Positions 8,006-18,264 of a DNA stretch of 64,000 bases are shown here, in pieces. The stretch's first letter is position 1, and each line of letters starts with the position of its first letter. The DNA is from Solibacillus sp. FSL W7-1464 (GTDB taxonomy: Bacteria; Bacillota; Bacilli; Bacillales_A; Planococcaceae). Where the stretch lies: assembly GCF_038004425.1 (NCBI RefSeq), contig NZ_JBBORC010000001.1, positions 3,201,001 to 3,265,000 on the forward strand, given 5' to 3'. The position numbers and the translations under genes were made by a program. Below the pieces are notes generated by a model. The model worked only from the letters and a program-made list of their open reading frames with translations, was not told where the DNA came from and did not search any database.

Positions 8006-8596
8006 ATGAACTTAATTCCTACAGTTATTGAACAAACAAACCGCGGCGAACGTGCATATGACATTTATTCACGTTTACTTAAAGACCGCATCATTTTATT
8101 AGGTAGTGGGATTGACGATAATGTTGCGAACTCAATCGTAGCACAGCTATTATTTTTAGAAGCTGAAGATCCAGATAAAGATATCTACCTATACATTAAC
8201 TCACCAGGCGGCTCTATCACTTCAGGTATGGCAATCTACGATACGATGAACTTCATCAAACCTGATGTATCAACTATCTGTATCGGTATGGCTGCTTCAA
8301 TGGGTGCATTCCTGCTTTCTGCTGGTGCAAAAGGCAAGCGTGTTGCATTACCAAACGCAGAAGTGATGATCCACCAACCACTTGGCGGAGCACAAGGTCA
8401 GGCAACAGAAATCGAAATCGCTGCAAAACGTATTTTACACTTACGTGAAAAATTAAACCGCATCATGGCAGAAAACAGTGGCCAAGATTACGAAACGTTA
8501 GCACGCGACACAGATCGTGACAACTTCATGTCTGCACAGCAAGCATTAGAGTACGGTCTTATCGATAAAATTTATGAGCGTAACCAATTAAAATAA
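8006..8596 (+). CDS. clpP: ATP-dependent Clp protease proteolytic subunit
   Basis: ClpP (196 aa) forms the 14-subunit serine-protease barrel that degrades proteins unfolded by ClpC, ClpX or ClpE in the cytoplasm. The catalytic triad sits at the canonical positions: Ser98 in GMAASMGAF, His123 in MIHQPLGG, Asp172 in DTDRDNF. The N-terminal IVIEQT-like axial loop ([19 protein letters not shown]) is conserved. The ATG follows GGGAGG. It is monocistronic, with a CtsR-type operator upstream and a strong terminator downstream. Length and sequence are typical of Bacillales ClpP. Confidence 0.98.
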   Translation: MNLIPTVIEQTNRGERAYDIYSRLLKDRIILLGSGIDDNVANSIVAQLLFLEAEDPDKDIYLYINSPGGSITSGMAIYDTMNFIKPDVSTICIGMAASMGAFLLSAGAKGKRVALPNAEVMIHQPLGGAQGQATEIEIAAKRILHLREKLNRIMAENSGQDYETLARDTDRDNFMSAQQALEYGLIDKIYERNQLK

Positions 8597-8607
8597 TCGA
8601 TCCATCC

Positions 8608-8639
8608 AAGCATACAAGATTCGTCTTGTATGCTTTTTT
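8608..8639 (+). terminator. clpP terminator
   Basis: AAGCATACAAGA and TCTTGTATGCTT form a perfect 12-bp stem with a TTCG tetraloop, followed by a T-run, 12 bases after the clpP stop. Confidence 0.95.
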
Positions 8640-8652
8640 GTGTTCAAAAAAT

Positions 8653-8689
8653 AAGCACAGCCGTTCATATACTGAACAGCTGTGCTTTT
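8653..8689. terminator. Second hairpin, probably bidirectional terminator
   Basis: AAGCACAGC/GCTGTGCTT with an inner GTTCA/TGAAC stem and A/T flanks lies between clpP (+) and crh (-). It backs up the clpP terminator. Confidence 0.6.
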
Positions 8690-8749
8690 GTCTTGCAAAT
8701 AAAATTCATTATCGCGTTATATTTATTGCTTAAATAATATGTTTGTCCA

Positions 8750-8875
8750 CGTCCAGAATAAAGCACCAACTCCTTGCACCCTTTCGGTCCCTCATGCAAA
8801 AGTGGTGGAGCGTTTACTTTTGCATCGGGCCCTCCAATGGTTTGAGGAGTTGAACGGGCGCTTTATCCTTTTGCT
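8750..8875. repeat. Repeat family B, copy B1
   Basis: This ~126-bp element is closely similar to 28731–28858. Outer arms ATAAAGC…AACTCC and GGAGTT…GCTTTAT enclose an inner stem ATGCAAAAGT/ACTTTTGCAT. It lies between convergent genes and ends exactly at the crh stop codon. It has no ORF. As it is the only structure after crh, it may also shape the crh 3' end. Confidence 0.75.
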
Positions 8876-9133
8876 TTAATCCGCTTTTTCAATTAGAAGT
8901 TGTAGTGCGTTGATTGCTTTTTCTTCGTCATGGCCGTCTGCCCATAATGTGACAACCGTGCCTTTTGCAACGGCAAGGCTCATAATGCCCATGATCGACT
9001 TTGCATTCACTTTTTTCGTATCTTTTTGTAAATAGACATCTGCTTTATAACGATTCGCCTCTTGGACGAACAAAGCTGCCTGTCTTGCTTGTAAGCCCGA
9101 TTTTAATTTAACTTCTACTTGTTTTTCAATCAT
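8876..9133 (-). CDS. crh: HPr-like catabolite-repression phosphocarrier Crh
   Basis: Crh (85 aa) is a paralogue of HPr. HprK phosphorylates it on Ser46, and P-Ser-Crh is a co-repressor for CcpA. Residue 15 is Gln (GLQARQAALF) in place of HPr's His15, so it cannot carry PTS phosphate. Ser46 lies in AKSIMGIMSL. These two features identify Crh. The start at 9133 follows AAAGGGAG; in-frame codons upstream are not translated by that site. It is the last gene of the yvcI–rapZ–yvcK–whiA–crh cluster. The HprK gene is at 24038–24976. Confidence 0.95.
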   Translation of the reverse strand: MIEKQVEVKLKSGLQARQAALFVQEANRYKADVYLQKDTKKVNAKSIMGIMSLAVAKGTVVTLWADGHDEEKAINALQLLIEKAD

Positions 9134-9286
9134 GTTGAAATACTCCCTTTCACAACCGTTCATCGCTTCTAAGTTCATCTTATCGAAATTATCCGAAAAG
9201 AACAACAATTGGAAACATCTTTTATGAAATCGTTACCAATTTTCTCTATTACACTACGGAATACTTACCCTTATGCTTAAGTGGCT

Positions 9287-10228
9287 TTAAATATTCTCTC
9301 CACGGCGAAGCGCATCCGCGATTTCATCGATTTTGCGCAAACGGTGATTGACGCCTGATTTGCTGACAACGCCAGTCGAAACCATTTCGCCAAGCTCTTT
9401 TAACGTCACATCCTGATATTCCACACGGAGACGTGCAATTTCCCGCAGTTTTTCCGGCAGCTGATCAAGGCCCATTGCATTATCGATATAGCGGATATTT
9501 TCCACTTGCCTCAATGCAGCGCCAATTGTTTTATTTAAGTTGGCTGTTTCACAGTTTACGATACGATTTACACTGTTGCGCATATCTCTTATAATCCGTA
9601 CATCCTCAAACTTCAGCATTGCCTGCACGGCACCGACTAAATTCATAAAATCCGAAATTTTTTCGGCTTCTTTTAAATATGTGACAAAGCCTTTTTTACG
9701 TTCGATTGTTTTCGCATTTAGATCGTAGCGGTTCATCAGCTCTGCCAACGCTTCCCCGTGCTCCTTATATAAAGAATAAATTTCCAAATGGTAAGAAGAG
9801 GTTTCCGGATTATTCACCGAGCCTCCCGCCAAAAAGGCACCACGTAAATAGGCACGGCGTTCATTTTCTTTCGGTATGATTGATTTGGCGATTGTATGAT
9901 TAAACTCGAAGGAATTAGAGACAATTTCTAAATCCGCAAGAATTTCCCGCGCGCCTTCCCGGACACGGCATATATATACATTATTCTTTTTAAGACGCAT
10001 CTTTTTCCGAACGAGCAGCTCGACATTATATGGATAAAGTCTTTTTACAATTGTATAAAGCCGACGTGCGATTGCCGCATTTTCTGTTTGTACGTCCAAG
10101 CTTATTTGACGATTTGCAAAACTCAATGAACCGTTCATCCGTATTAGGGCAGATACTTCAGCCTTTAAACTGCTATCACCGGCTTCTACCTGCGTCAGTT
10201 CTTTCTTTGTTTCAGATGCAAATGACAT
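9287..10228 (-). CDS. whiA: DNA-binding protein WhiA
   Basis: WhiA (313 aa) combines an N-terminal LAGLIDADG-endonuclease-like fold without nuclease function ([13 protein letters not shown] near residue 130) with a C-terminal helix-turn-helix ([24 protein letters not shown]). In streptomycetes it controls sporulation division. In Bacillus it affects cell division and chromosome segregation. GGGGGAG precedes the ATG. It follows yvcK by about 50 bases in the conserved rapZ–yvcK–whiA–crh order. Confidence 0.95.
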   Translation of the reverse strand: MSFASETKKELTQVEAGDSSLKAEVSALIRMNGSLSFANRQISLDVQTENAAIARRLYTIVKRLYPYNVELLVRKKMRLKKNNVYICRVREGAREILADLEIVSNSFEFNHTIAKSIIPKENERRAYLRGAFLAGGSVNNPETSSYHLEIYSLYKEHGEALAELMNRYDLNAKTIERKKGFVTYLKEAEKISDFMNLVGAVQAMLKFEDVRIIRDMRNSVNRIVNCETANLNKTIGAALRQVENIRYIDNAMGLDQLPEKLREIARLRVEYQDVTLKELGEMVSTGVVSKSGVNHRLRKIDEIADALRRGENI

Positions 10229-10278
10229 GGATTCGCTCCCCCTTTCCCAGCAACCTATGTAGTGTTTCTTCAGTACTA

Positions 10279-11256
10279 CTATTCTTGCATCATTTGTCTT
10301 TTCTGTAATGTATATTCACAAAGCCAATCAGCGAGATTTACCGCATCATGACGTACTGTTCCATTTTCTATAAGCGCAATCTCTTTAGGAATAATATTGA
10401 TGCCCATTTCTTGCAGTCTTTCAATATCAAACTTTACAGGTTCGGCATTTTCTTCACGATAATTTTCATAGATCGAAGGAGGCAGCTCCTTTTCATTGAT
10501 CAGGACCGATTCGATAAATACTTCTCCTACATGTGCGTGGATTGCCTCAATATGCTGTGAGGCAGTAAAGCTTCTCGTTTCACCCTGCTGTGTCATTAAA
10601 TTTGCAATATAGATCTTTTCACCTTTAGCACGTATAACCGCCTGCCCGATTCCTTTAACTAATAAATTCGGAATAATGCTCGTATAAAGGCTTCCTGGTC
10701 CAATCAAAATAAAATCCGCTCGTTCAATCGCATGAACTGCAGCAGGTAATGGTTTGAGATTACTAGGCTCCAAATATACCCGTTTAATCGGTGCATGGCC
10801 AGATGGAATTTTCGACTCGCCTATAATATCTGACCCGTCCATTAATTCGGCATGTAATGTAACCTTTTTATTCGCTGCCGGAATGACCTTTCCGTGCACA
10901 TTCAGCACTTTGCTCATTTCTGCAATCGCATGGTTAAAATCACCTGTAATTTCCGTCAAAGCCGTCAACATCAAGTTCCCGAGCGAATGTCCGCCTAAAT
11001 CGTTTGATTGGGAAAAGCGATATTGAAACATCTGCTCCACTAACGGCTCTACATCTGAAAGTGCGGCAATTACATTTCGCACATCTCCTGGCGGCGGGAT
11101 ATCATAGTCATCCCGCAGACGCCCAGAAGAGCCACCGTCATCTGCAACCGTAACGATGGCCGTAATATCAAAAGGATGTTGCTTTAAACCGCGTAAAATT
11201 GTAGAAAGGCCTGTCCCCCCGCCAATTACGACGATTCTTGTTCTCTTTTTTTTCAT
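10279..11256 (-). CDS. yvcK: YvcK/MgfK, UDP-sugar-binding gluconeogenesis factor
   Basis: YvcK (325 aa from the ATG at 11256) belongs to the CofD-like family. It binds UDP-GlcNAc and in Bacillus is needed for growth on gluconeogenic carbon sources and for correct PBP1 localisation. The nucleotide-binding N-terminus reads [17 protein letters not shown], followed by [12 protein letters not shown] and GNLMLTAL. The start lies four bases after the rapZ stop, with AGGAAGG inside the end of rapZ. A longer in-frame extension overlaps rapZ and is rejected. Confidence 0.93.
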   Translation of the reverse strand: MKKKRTRIVVIGGGTGLSTILRGLKQHPFDITAIVTVADDGGSSGRLRDDYDIPPPGDVRNVIAALSDVEPLVEQMFQYRFSQSNDLGGHSLGNLMLTALTEITGDFNHAIAEMSKVLNVHGKVIPAANKKVTLHAELMDGSDIIGESKIPSGHAPIKRVYLEPSNLKPLPAAVHAIERADFILIGPGSLYTSIIPNLLVKGIGQAVIRAKGEKIYIANLMTQQGETRSFTASQHIEAIHAHVGEVFIESVLINEKELPPSIYENYREENAEPVKFDIERLQEMGINIIPKEIALIENGTVRHDAVNLADWLCEYTLQKRQMMQE

Positions 11257-11260
11257 CTCA

Positions 11261-12142
11261 TCAATCCTTCCTATGATTGATATCTCTATGTGTAACGATG
11301 ACTTGATCATTTTTTGCCAATAGCTTCCCGAAGTATTCAGCAAGTGTAACGGAGCGATGTTGACCGCCCGTACAGCCGAAAGCGATGACAAGCTGTGATT
11401 TGCCTTCATTACGGTAATGGGGAATCATGAATGTGAACAAGTCCGTCAGTTTGGCAATTAATTGTTGCGTTTCTTCTGTTGCCAGTACGTAAGAGGAAAC
11501 TTCTGTTTGTAGCCCAGTTTTATGTCGCAATTCTTCAACATAGTAAGGATTTTTTAAAAAACGAACATCAAATACTAAATCAGCATCAATCGGCAGCCCA
11601 TGTTTAAATCCAAACGACATAATGTTCAGTGAAAAAGTAGGACTGCTCATATTGCTGAATTCCTGGGCGATACGTTCACGTAATTCGCGTGGTTTTAAAT
11701 TGGAAGTATTGACGATCGATTTGGCGCGCCCTTTTACTTCAGAGAGCAATTCGCGCTCCAACTCAATCCCTTCCAGCGGTAATCCCTGAGGGGCAAGCGG
11801 ATGTGATCGGCGTGATTCTTTATAGCGCCGAACTAATGTGGCATCATCGGATTCCAAAAATAAAATACGGAGTAAAATATCTTCTTCGTCCAATAGCGCG
11901 TCGAGCATTTCAATCAATGAGCCAAAAAATTCTCTCCCACGTAAATCCATAACTACTGCCATACGTGAAATCTTTTTTTCGGAACCTTTCATCAGCGCTA
12001 AAAAAGTAGTTAAAAGTTCCGGAGGTAAATTATCAACACAGTAATAACCTAAATCCTCAAAACTTTGAACCGCTACCGTTTTGCCCGCCCCTGACATTCC
12101 TGTAATAATAACTAACTCATGTGTACAGCTCGAACTAGCCAC
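11261..12142 (-). CDS. rapZ: RNase adapter / nucleotide-binding protein RapZ (YvcJ)
   Basis: This P-loop protein (293 aa) hydrolyses or binds nucleotides. In enterobacteria it controls GlmS through small-RNA decay. In Bacillus YvcJ affects competence. Walker A is GMSGAGKT at residues 15–22, and the C-terminal domain has the conserved [10 protein letters not shown] and THRDI. The start is GTG after GAGGAG, overlapping no other gene. It lies between the Nudix gene and yvcK in a conserved operon. Confidence 0.93.
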   Translation of the reverse strand: MASSSCTHELVIITGMSGAGKTVAVQSFEDLGYYCVDNLPPELLTTFLALMKGSEKKISRMAVVMDLRGREFFGSLIEMLDALLDEEDILLRILFLESDDATLVRRYKESRRSHPLAPQGLPLEGIELERELLSEVKGRAKSIVNTSNLKPRELRERIAQEFSNMSSPTFSLNIMSFGFKHGLPIDADLVFDVRFLKNPYYVEELRHKTGLQTEVSSYVLATEETQQLIAKLTDLFTFMIPHYRNEGKSQLVIAFGCTGGQHRSVTLAEYFGKLLAKNDQVIVTHRDINHRKD

Positions 12143-12156
12143 TTATTTCATCTCCT

Positions 12157-12627
12157 CTAGTTTTGTTCCGTCGAGTTTTGAATTTTTTCGCTGATCAGCT
12201 CAAAATCCTCTGTATATTCAAATGTACCATATTGCGTACCATTATTTAATGCTGCAAATAATAAATTCGTCCGGTCACCTGCTGCCATCGGAAGATCCTT
12301 TAATCGCTCAATATCATACCAGCTTAAAATGCCTTCACGTGTTTCGACAAATGGTGTTCCTTCGACATCCGTTGCAATAAATGTGTACAGCATCCATTCA
12401 TCGACAACAGTATCTCCATTTTTGATAACCATTGTATATACGCCTTTTAAATGAACGTCTTTTGGTGTCAGATTCGTCTCTTCCTGAAATTCGCGTATAG
12501 CGGAGTCATAGATGGACTCTCCTGGCTCCATTTTTCCACCTGGTGCAACAAACCAGCCTCTTCTCGGTTTTTGCAGCAATAGGACTTGACCATCTTTAAT
12601 AGCAAGTAAATTTGTAATTCGTTGCAT
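12157..12627 (-). CDS. NUDIX hydrolase (YvcI-type)
   Basis: This 156-aa Nudix enzyme hydrolyses a nucleoside diphosphate linked to another moiety. The Nudix box is complete: G-x5-E-x7-REFQEE-x-N (GGKMEPGESIYDSAIREFQEETN). Sequence and position as first gene before rapZ match B. subtilis YvcI. The substrate is unknown; similarity to MutT-like 8-oxo-dGTPases is only general. The start at 12627 follows GAGGTG. Upstream in-frame codons lack a ribosome-binding site and overlap the promoter region. Confidence 0.88.
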   Translation of the reverse strand: MQRITNLLAIKDGQVLLLQKPRRGWFVAPGGKMEPGESIYDSAIREFQEETNLTPKDVHLKGVYTMVIKNGDTVVDEWMLYTFIATDVEGTPFVETREGILSWYDIERLKDLPMAAGDRTNLLFAALNNGTQYGTFEYTEDFELISEKIQNSTEQN

Positions 12628-12749
12628 ACACAACACCTCAACTTTTTCATTTAATGGATTGTGAATATATAATATTTCACAAAATCCACATAAGTAAAGA
12701 CACAATATCGCTATGTGAAACGAATTGTGTTTTTCTAAAGCTTATTTCT

Positions 12750-12778
12750 ATTATACCTTGTCCTATGCATTCCGTAAA
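12750..12778 (-). promoter_or_regulatory. Putative σA promoter of the yvcI–crh operon
   Basis: On the minus strand TTTACG (12773–12778) and TATAAT (12750–12755) are separated by 17 bases, about 120 bases before the Nudix start codon. The -10 box is perfect and the -35 box weak. Confidence 0.5.
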
Positions 12779-12823
12779 AGCAAGCGTTTCATTTATAATG
12801 TCAACATTTATGCCGGAAAGCCA

Positions 12824-12867
12824 CAAAAAAAGAGGTTGCTTCAGCGTAAACCGCTTGAAACAACCTT
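12824..12867 (-). terminator. trxB terminator
   Basis: On the minus strand AAGGTTGTTTCAAGCG pairs imperfectly with CGCTGAAGCAACCT and is followed by a T-run. It separates trxB from the yvcI operon. Confidence 0.85.
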
Positions 12868-12954
12868 AGGATAAAAATATAAGGGGGTTAAAACAAATTC
12901 CACTTTTAGTATACCCTTATTTTGTAACGATATGATTACATTTATGTTAAAGAA

Positions 12955-13935
<981 letters not shown>

Positions 13936-13975
13936 TTATCGTATAAGATTGCTTGGGTAAATACAAATATACTGC

Positions 13976-15502
13976 CTATTCAAAGTCCGCCGGTACAAAT
14001 TCATACAATTCATCATTGTATTTCGTTAACGTCGCAGTTGAAATATTGTATTTGCCCGCAATCGCTTTTTTCGTCACTTTGTTTTCCAGTGCGACATGGA
14101 ATGAATATTCAACAGCAGCAGCCAGCGCCGCGCGATTTTTAAACGAATAGCCTTGCTGGAATGCGATTTCCCCAAGCGCAAACCATGTACTTAACACTTG
14201 CGCCACTTCCAATGAAATCGAATCATTTACTTCAATAATCTGCTCGGCTACTTCCATAAAACGCAGGAATTGCTGTTCTTCCTTACTGCCGTTACTGAAA
14301 TCATAGTCCAGTGCATACGCCATGCACAGCTTTTCGATAGCCGAAAAATCCGAGACATTCAAAAGAGAAGGGTGTGCGACAATCTCCTGCTTATGTGCCG
14401 AACGCTTCAATAAGAACATGCCGAACAACCGGCTGGACTGATGCTCATCTGTTAATTGACGTATGATGAAGTCACGATGATTTTCCGCTGAATTCCGTAA
14501 AATTGACCCTTCACCATTTGCCCACGGTTCCATCCCTTCTTTTGACGGATCCAACTGAATGAGCATTTTCCATGATTCTTTTGCAATCGTTTCATGCCCT
14601 GAGAAGTAGGCTGACTGGGCAAGCCAGAAATAGAAGCCAGGCTCTCCGTCATAGCCTTTCTTGCTCATAGAGCGCAGCCATTTATAAGCCGCTTCATATT
14701 GTCCGATCAATGCAAATGTTGCACCGAGCTTGTAACGGTTTTCCCATTCGAACGGTTGGATTTTCTTCAATAAACCGACCAGTTCATTCAGCTCTTCACT
14801 GTTTTTTTCGTAATACGCAAATACGGCCAAGTTGCAAAGTGCATGAAGATTGCCTTTGTTTTCACGCAGCACTCGATATAAAAGTGCGCGGGCCTGTTCC
14901 GCGTCTCCGACATAAAAATAGGCTAACGCCAGATTATTGTATGCATTCCAAAGGTCTGGATACTCTTCAATGAGTTGCTCCAGCATTTCGATTGCTGTCT
15001 TGAAATCACCCTGCTCCATTTGACGGCGGGCCTTTTCCTGTGCCACATGCTTCGCCCCATCAAATTCGTCCATGTCATCCATTTCATCGCCCACATAGTC
15101 GACAAACTCCAATATTTCAGAGGCGTCTTCCGTATATGTGCCGTTTGGTTCCATTTCTAAATATTGTGCTGCGTATTTTTGGGCATCCGCAATATGACCG
15201 ATACAGCCCGACACTTCCGCCAGCATGAAAATGATTTCGGATTCATTCGGCTCTAAACTATAGGCTGTGTGAATCAACTCATAGGCATGCTCGAAATTTT
15301 GCAGTTCCATTTCAAGTATTCCGTACTGTAGTAACACATGCGCGTCATCCGGACTTAAATCCGCCGCACGCTTAATAAATTTATATGCTTTGTCCATTTC
15401 GTCTCGTTCAATTGCCTTTAAAGCTTTCTTGTAATAATAATCACCATTCGGAACAAACGACACGACATTAGTAGCTTTTGTTTTTAAACGTTTATTTTCC
15501 AA
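13976..15502 (-). CDS. Tetratricopeptide-repeat protein (YvcD-like)
   Basis: This 508-residue soluble protein is made largely of TPR units. Examples are residues ~20–55 (YYYKKALKAIERDEMDKAYKF onward), ~155–230 (AIEMLEQLIEEYPDLWNAYNNLA) and ~265–320. TPRs mediate protein–protein contacts; no enzyme motif is visible. The last ~60 residues resemble a helix-turn-helix-like segment (ENKVTKKAIAGKYNISTATLTKY). The start is TTG after GGAGGAA. Its place between trxB and hisIE matches B. subtilis yvcD. The function is unknown. Confidence 0.82.
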   Translation of the reverse strand: MENKRLKTKATNVVSFVPNGDYYYKKALKAIERDEMDKAYKFIKRAADLSPDDAHVLLQYGILEMELQNFEHAYELIHTAYSLEPNESEIIFMLAEVSGCIGHIADAQKYAAQYLEMEPNGTYTEDASEILEFVDYVGDEMDDMDEFDGAKHVAQEKARRQMEQGDFKTAIEMLEQLIEEYPDLWNAYNNLALAYFYVGDAEQARALLYRVLRENKGNLHALCNLAVFAYYEKNSEELNELVGLLKKIQPFEWENRYKLGATFALIGQYEAAYKWLRSMSKKGYDGEPGFYFWLAQSAYFSGHETIAKESWKMLIQLDPSKEGMEPWANGEGSILRNSAENHRDFIIRQLTDEHQSSRLFGMFLLKRSAHKQEIVAHPSLLNVSDFSAIEKLCMAYALDYDFSNGSKEEQQFLRFMEVAEQIIEVNDSISLEVAQVLSTWFALGEIAFQQGYSFKNRAALAAAVEYSFHVALENKVTKKAIAGKYNISTATLTKYNDELYEFVPADFE

Positions 15503-15687
15503 TAATATTCCTCCGAGTCATTCCGTTCAGTACATTCTATATCATCAAATACGCAGGTCATTTGTTTGTAAACAAAGAAATAAGGAACGCACAGGTGTGG
15601 TCCCTTAATCAATTCTTACTATTATAGCATATTCGGCACATATGTACTAAAAACACGTCTGACAAAGCGGTGTTAATTTTCCGGCCG

Positions 15688-16305
15688 TTACTGTTTCTTT
15701 CCTTCATGACGTTTTTGCAGGACATCCAGCACTTCATAAACATCGACTTTTTGCTCTTGAAGCAACACTAATAAGTGATAAAGAAGATCTGCCGATTCCC
15801 ATTTCACTTCTTCTGCATCGCGGTTTTTTGCCCCGATGACAACTTCAGTAGCCTCTTCGCCGACTTTTTTACAGATTTTATCGATTCCTTTATCGAATAA
15901 ATACGTTGTGTACGCCCCTTCAGGCATATCGATTTCACGTTGTTTAATCACTTCTACAAGTTGCGGAAGAATCGCGACAGAGCCTGGGCGTTCGTTTTCT
16001 ACCAAGCTTTCAGTAAAGCATGAAGTCGTTCCGTTATGACAAGCCGGACCAGCTGGGATCACTTCAATGACAAGCGCATCCTTGTCACAGTCTGTTTTGA
16101 TCGAAACTACTTTTTGCGTGTTGCCGCTCGTTGCGCCTTTATGCCAAAGCTCCTGACGAGAACGTGAATAAAACCAGGTTTCATTCGTTTCAATCGTCTT
16201 TTGCAGTGATTCTTCGTTCATATACGCTACTGTTAATACTTCTTTTGACTGTGCATCTTGTACTACGGCTGTAATTAAGCCTTGTTCATTAAATTTTACG
16301 TTCAT
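15688..16305 (-). CDS. hisI: Bifunctional phosphoribosyl-AMP cyclohydrolase / phosphoribosyl-ATP pyrophosphatase
   Basis: HisIE (205 aa) carries out steps 2 and 3 of histidine synthesis. The N-terminal ~105 residues are the cyclohydrolase, with metal-binding DCDKDA and [12 protein letters not shown]. The C-terminal ~95 residues are the pyrophosphatase, with [13 protein letters not shown] and [13 protein letters not shown]. The ATG overlaps the hisF stop by four bases (ATGA). It is the last gene of the his operon. Confidence 0.95.
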   Translation of the reverse strand: MNVKFNEQGLITAVVQDAQSKEVLTVAYMNEESLQKTIETNETWFYSRSRQELWHKGATSGNTQKVVSIKTDCDKDALVIEVIPAGPACHNGTTSCFTESLVENERPGSVAILPQLVEVIKQREIDMPEGAYTTYLFDKGIDKICKKVGEEATEVVIGAKNRDAEEVKWESADLLYHLLVLLQEQKVDVYEVLDVLQKRHEGKKQ

Positions 16306-17060
16306 CGTACACGAACCCCTTTTTCTTTTAAGTAGCTTTTCACTTCTGCTACGCTCGTTTCTTTATAGTGGAAAATACTCGCTGCGAGTGCCGCATCTGT
16401 ATCAACATCCTGCAGTACTTCACGGAAGTGTTCGGCATTCCCGGCCCCGCCGCTCGCAATAACCGGCACTGTTACTGCATCACGTACCGCTTTTGTTAGT
16501 TCCAGGTCAAAGCCTGATTTTTCGCCGTCCTGATTCATCGATGTAAGGAGAATTTCTCCGGCACCTAATCGTACCGCTTCTTTCGCCCAATCGACTGCTG
16601 TCCAAGTCGTTTTATTGCGCCCGCCATGTGTATAAACCATCCATGTGCCGTCTTCTTCGCTGTACCTCGCATCAATCGCACAAACGATACATTGGGCCCC
16701 AAAGTAATCCGCACCTTCTTTAATAAGCTGCGGACGTTCCAGTGCTGATGTGTTGACCGATACTTTATCGGCACCCGCACGTAAAATACGCTTCATATCA
16801 TCGATTGTCCGGATGCCGCCGCCTACTGTAAACGGAATCGCCAATGTTGCCGCCGTTTGACGGACAACATCGACCATCGTTTCCCGTCCTTCATGCGAAG
16901 CGGAAATATCAAGAAATACAAGCTCATCGGCGCCTTGCTCATCATAAAACTTAGCTAACTCTACAGGATCGCCTGCATCACGCAATTCTACAAACTGTAC
17001 CCCTTTTACAACACGTCCTTCTTTTACGTCAAGACATGGAATAATTCGTTTTGTTAACAT
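16302..17060 (-). CDS. hisF: Imidazole glycerol phosphate synthase, cyclase subunit
   Basis: HisF (252 aa) is a TIM barrel that makes imidazole-glycerol phosphate and AICAR from PRFAR, using ammonia from His[10 protein letters not shown] holds the first catalytic Asp and the second lies in CAIDAR. Phosphate-binding GGGIRT and SVNTSA and the HisF-typical LTSMNQDG are present, which exclude HisA. The ATG at 17060 follows GAGGGCG and overlaps the end of hisH by seven bases. hisA, which usually precedes hisF, is absent. Confidence 0.96.
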   Translation of the reverse strand: MLTKRIIPCLDVKEGRVVKGVQFVELRDAGDPVELAKFYDEQGADELVFLDISASHEGRETMVDVVRQTAATLAIPFTVGGGIRTIDDMKRILRAGADKVSVNTSALERPQLIKEGADYFGAQCIVCAIDARYSEEDGTWMVYTHGGRNKTTWTAVDWAKEAVRLGAGEILLTSMNQDGEKSGFDLELTKAVRDAVTVPVIASGGAGNAEHFREVLQDVDTDAALAASIFHYKETSVAEVKSYLKEKGVRVR

Positions 17061-17674
17061 ACGCCCTCTTTCACTCCCTGCGTCCAAGCCGTCAGTAAAT
17101 ACACACCAAACGGACCTGACTTTTCTGGATGGAACTGCATACCTGTAAAATTATCTTTTGCCACGATACCCGGTACTTGAACGTGCTCATAATCAGCTGA
17201 GGCGATCAGCTCCATGTCATCGATGCCGCTCGCATAGTACGAGTGAACAAAGTAGACATGGCGCTCCTGCGGCAAGTCTTCATTATTTAACCACGCTGGT
17301 GTCTGCTTTAATTTCAGTTCATTCCAGCCCATATGCGGAATGCGTGTAACATCGGTAAAACGCTGAATACGTCCTTTGAAAATGCCAAGACCTTTCGTTT
17401 GCGCCACTTCATCGCTTTCTTCAAACATCAGCTGCATGCCAAGGCAAATACCTAAGAGCGGCTTTTTCGTCGTTTGAATGAAATCGATGAGCCCCGTTTC
17501 ATCCAGGCGTTTCATCGCATCCGGAAAAGCGCCAACCCCCGGCAGCACATAAGCATCTGCCGCTTCCAGCTGTTCAATATCGCTTGAAACAATTACTTGT
17601 ACATCCAATCGTTTTAGTGCCTGTTCGACACTAAACAGATTGCCCATTCCATAATCAATTACACCGATCTTCAC
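17054..17674 (-). CDS. hisH: Imidazole glycerol phosphate synthase, glutamine amidotransferase subunit
   Basis: HisH (206 aa) releases ammonia from glutamine and channels it to HisF. The class-I amidotransferase triad is visible: Cys77 in [10 protein letters not shown], with His and Glu in FHPEKS. The oxyanion strand [10 protein letters not shown] is conserved. The GTG start overlaps the hisB stop by four bases (GTGA). Its 3' end overlaps hisF directly, leaving no room for hisA. Confidence 0.95.
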   Translation of the reverse strand: MKIGVIDYGMGNLFSVEQALKRLDVQVIVSSDIEQLEAADAYVLPGVGAFPDAMKRLDETGLIDFIQTTKKPLLGICLGMQLMFEESDEVAQTKGLGIFKGRIQRFTDVTRIPHMGWNELKLKQTPAWLNNEDLPQERHVYFVHSYYASGIDDMELIASADYEHVQVPGIVAKDNFTGMQFHPEKSGPFGVYLLTAWTQGVKEGVC

Positions 17675-18264
17675 GTTAACAGCCCCTTTGTTGATGGCAC
17701 ACCTTTTACACGTGGATCGATTTCAACCGCTGCATCCAATGCACGTGCCGTTGCTTTAAAAATCGCTTCAATAATATGGTGTGTATTATGCCCGTAAGGA
17801 ACGATGACATGCAGGTTAATGCGTGCTTCCAGTGCAAACTTCCATAGAAACTCATGGACTAGCTCTGTATCAAAGTTTCCTACTTTCGCATTGAGTCCCG
17901 GTGTAACGCGGTACTCCAAATGCGGACGGTTAGAGCAGTCAACGACAACTTGTGCTAATGCGTCGTCCATCGGCACAAATGCTGTACCGTAGCGTTTGAT
18001 TCCTTTTTTATCGCCTAACGCTTCACGGAATGCCTGTCCTAATACAATCCCGATATCTTCTGTCGTATGGTGATCATCAATCCAAGTGTCCCCGTCCGCC
18101 AGTATTTTACCGTCAAACAGTCCGTGCTTGATAAATAGATCGAGCATATGGTCCATAAAGCCAACACCAGTTTTAATGTCGGCTTGACCTGTACCGTCCA
18201 AGTTGAGCTCTACTTTAATTTTTGTTTCATTTGTATCACGATCGATTTTTGCAAAACGTGTCAT
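17671..18264 (-). CDS. hisB: Imidazoleglycerol-phosphate dehydratase
   Basis: HisB (197 aa) is the monofunctional dehydratase for step 6, using a di-manganese site. Metal-binding motifs are GFMDHMLDLFIKHG, DDHHTTEDIG and HNTHHIIEAIFKA. Length is normal for Firmicutes, which lack the fused phosphatase. It overlaps the hisD stop by one base (TAATG). Confidence 0.96.
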   Translation of the reverse strand: MTRFAKIDRDTNETKIKVELNLDGTGQADIKTGVGFMDHMLDLFIKHGLFDGKILADGDTWIDDHHTTEDIGIVLGQAFREALGDKKGIKRYGTAFVPMDDALAQVVVDCSNRPHLEYRVTPGLNAKVGNFDTELVHEFLWKFALEARINLHVIVPYGHNTHHIIEAIFKATARALDAAVEIDPRVKGVPSTKGLLT

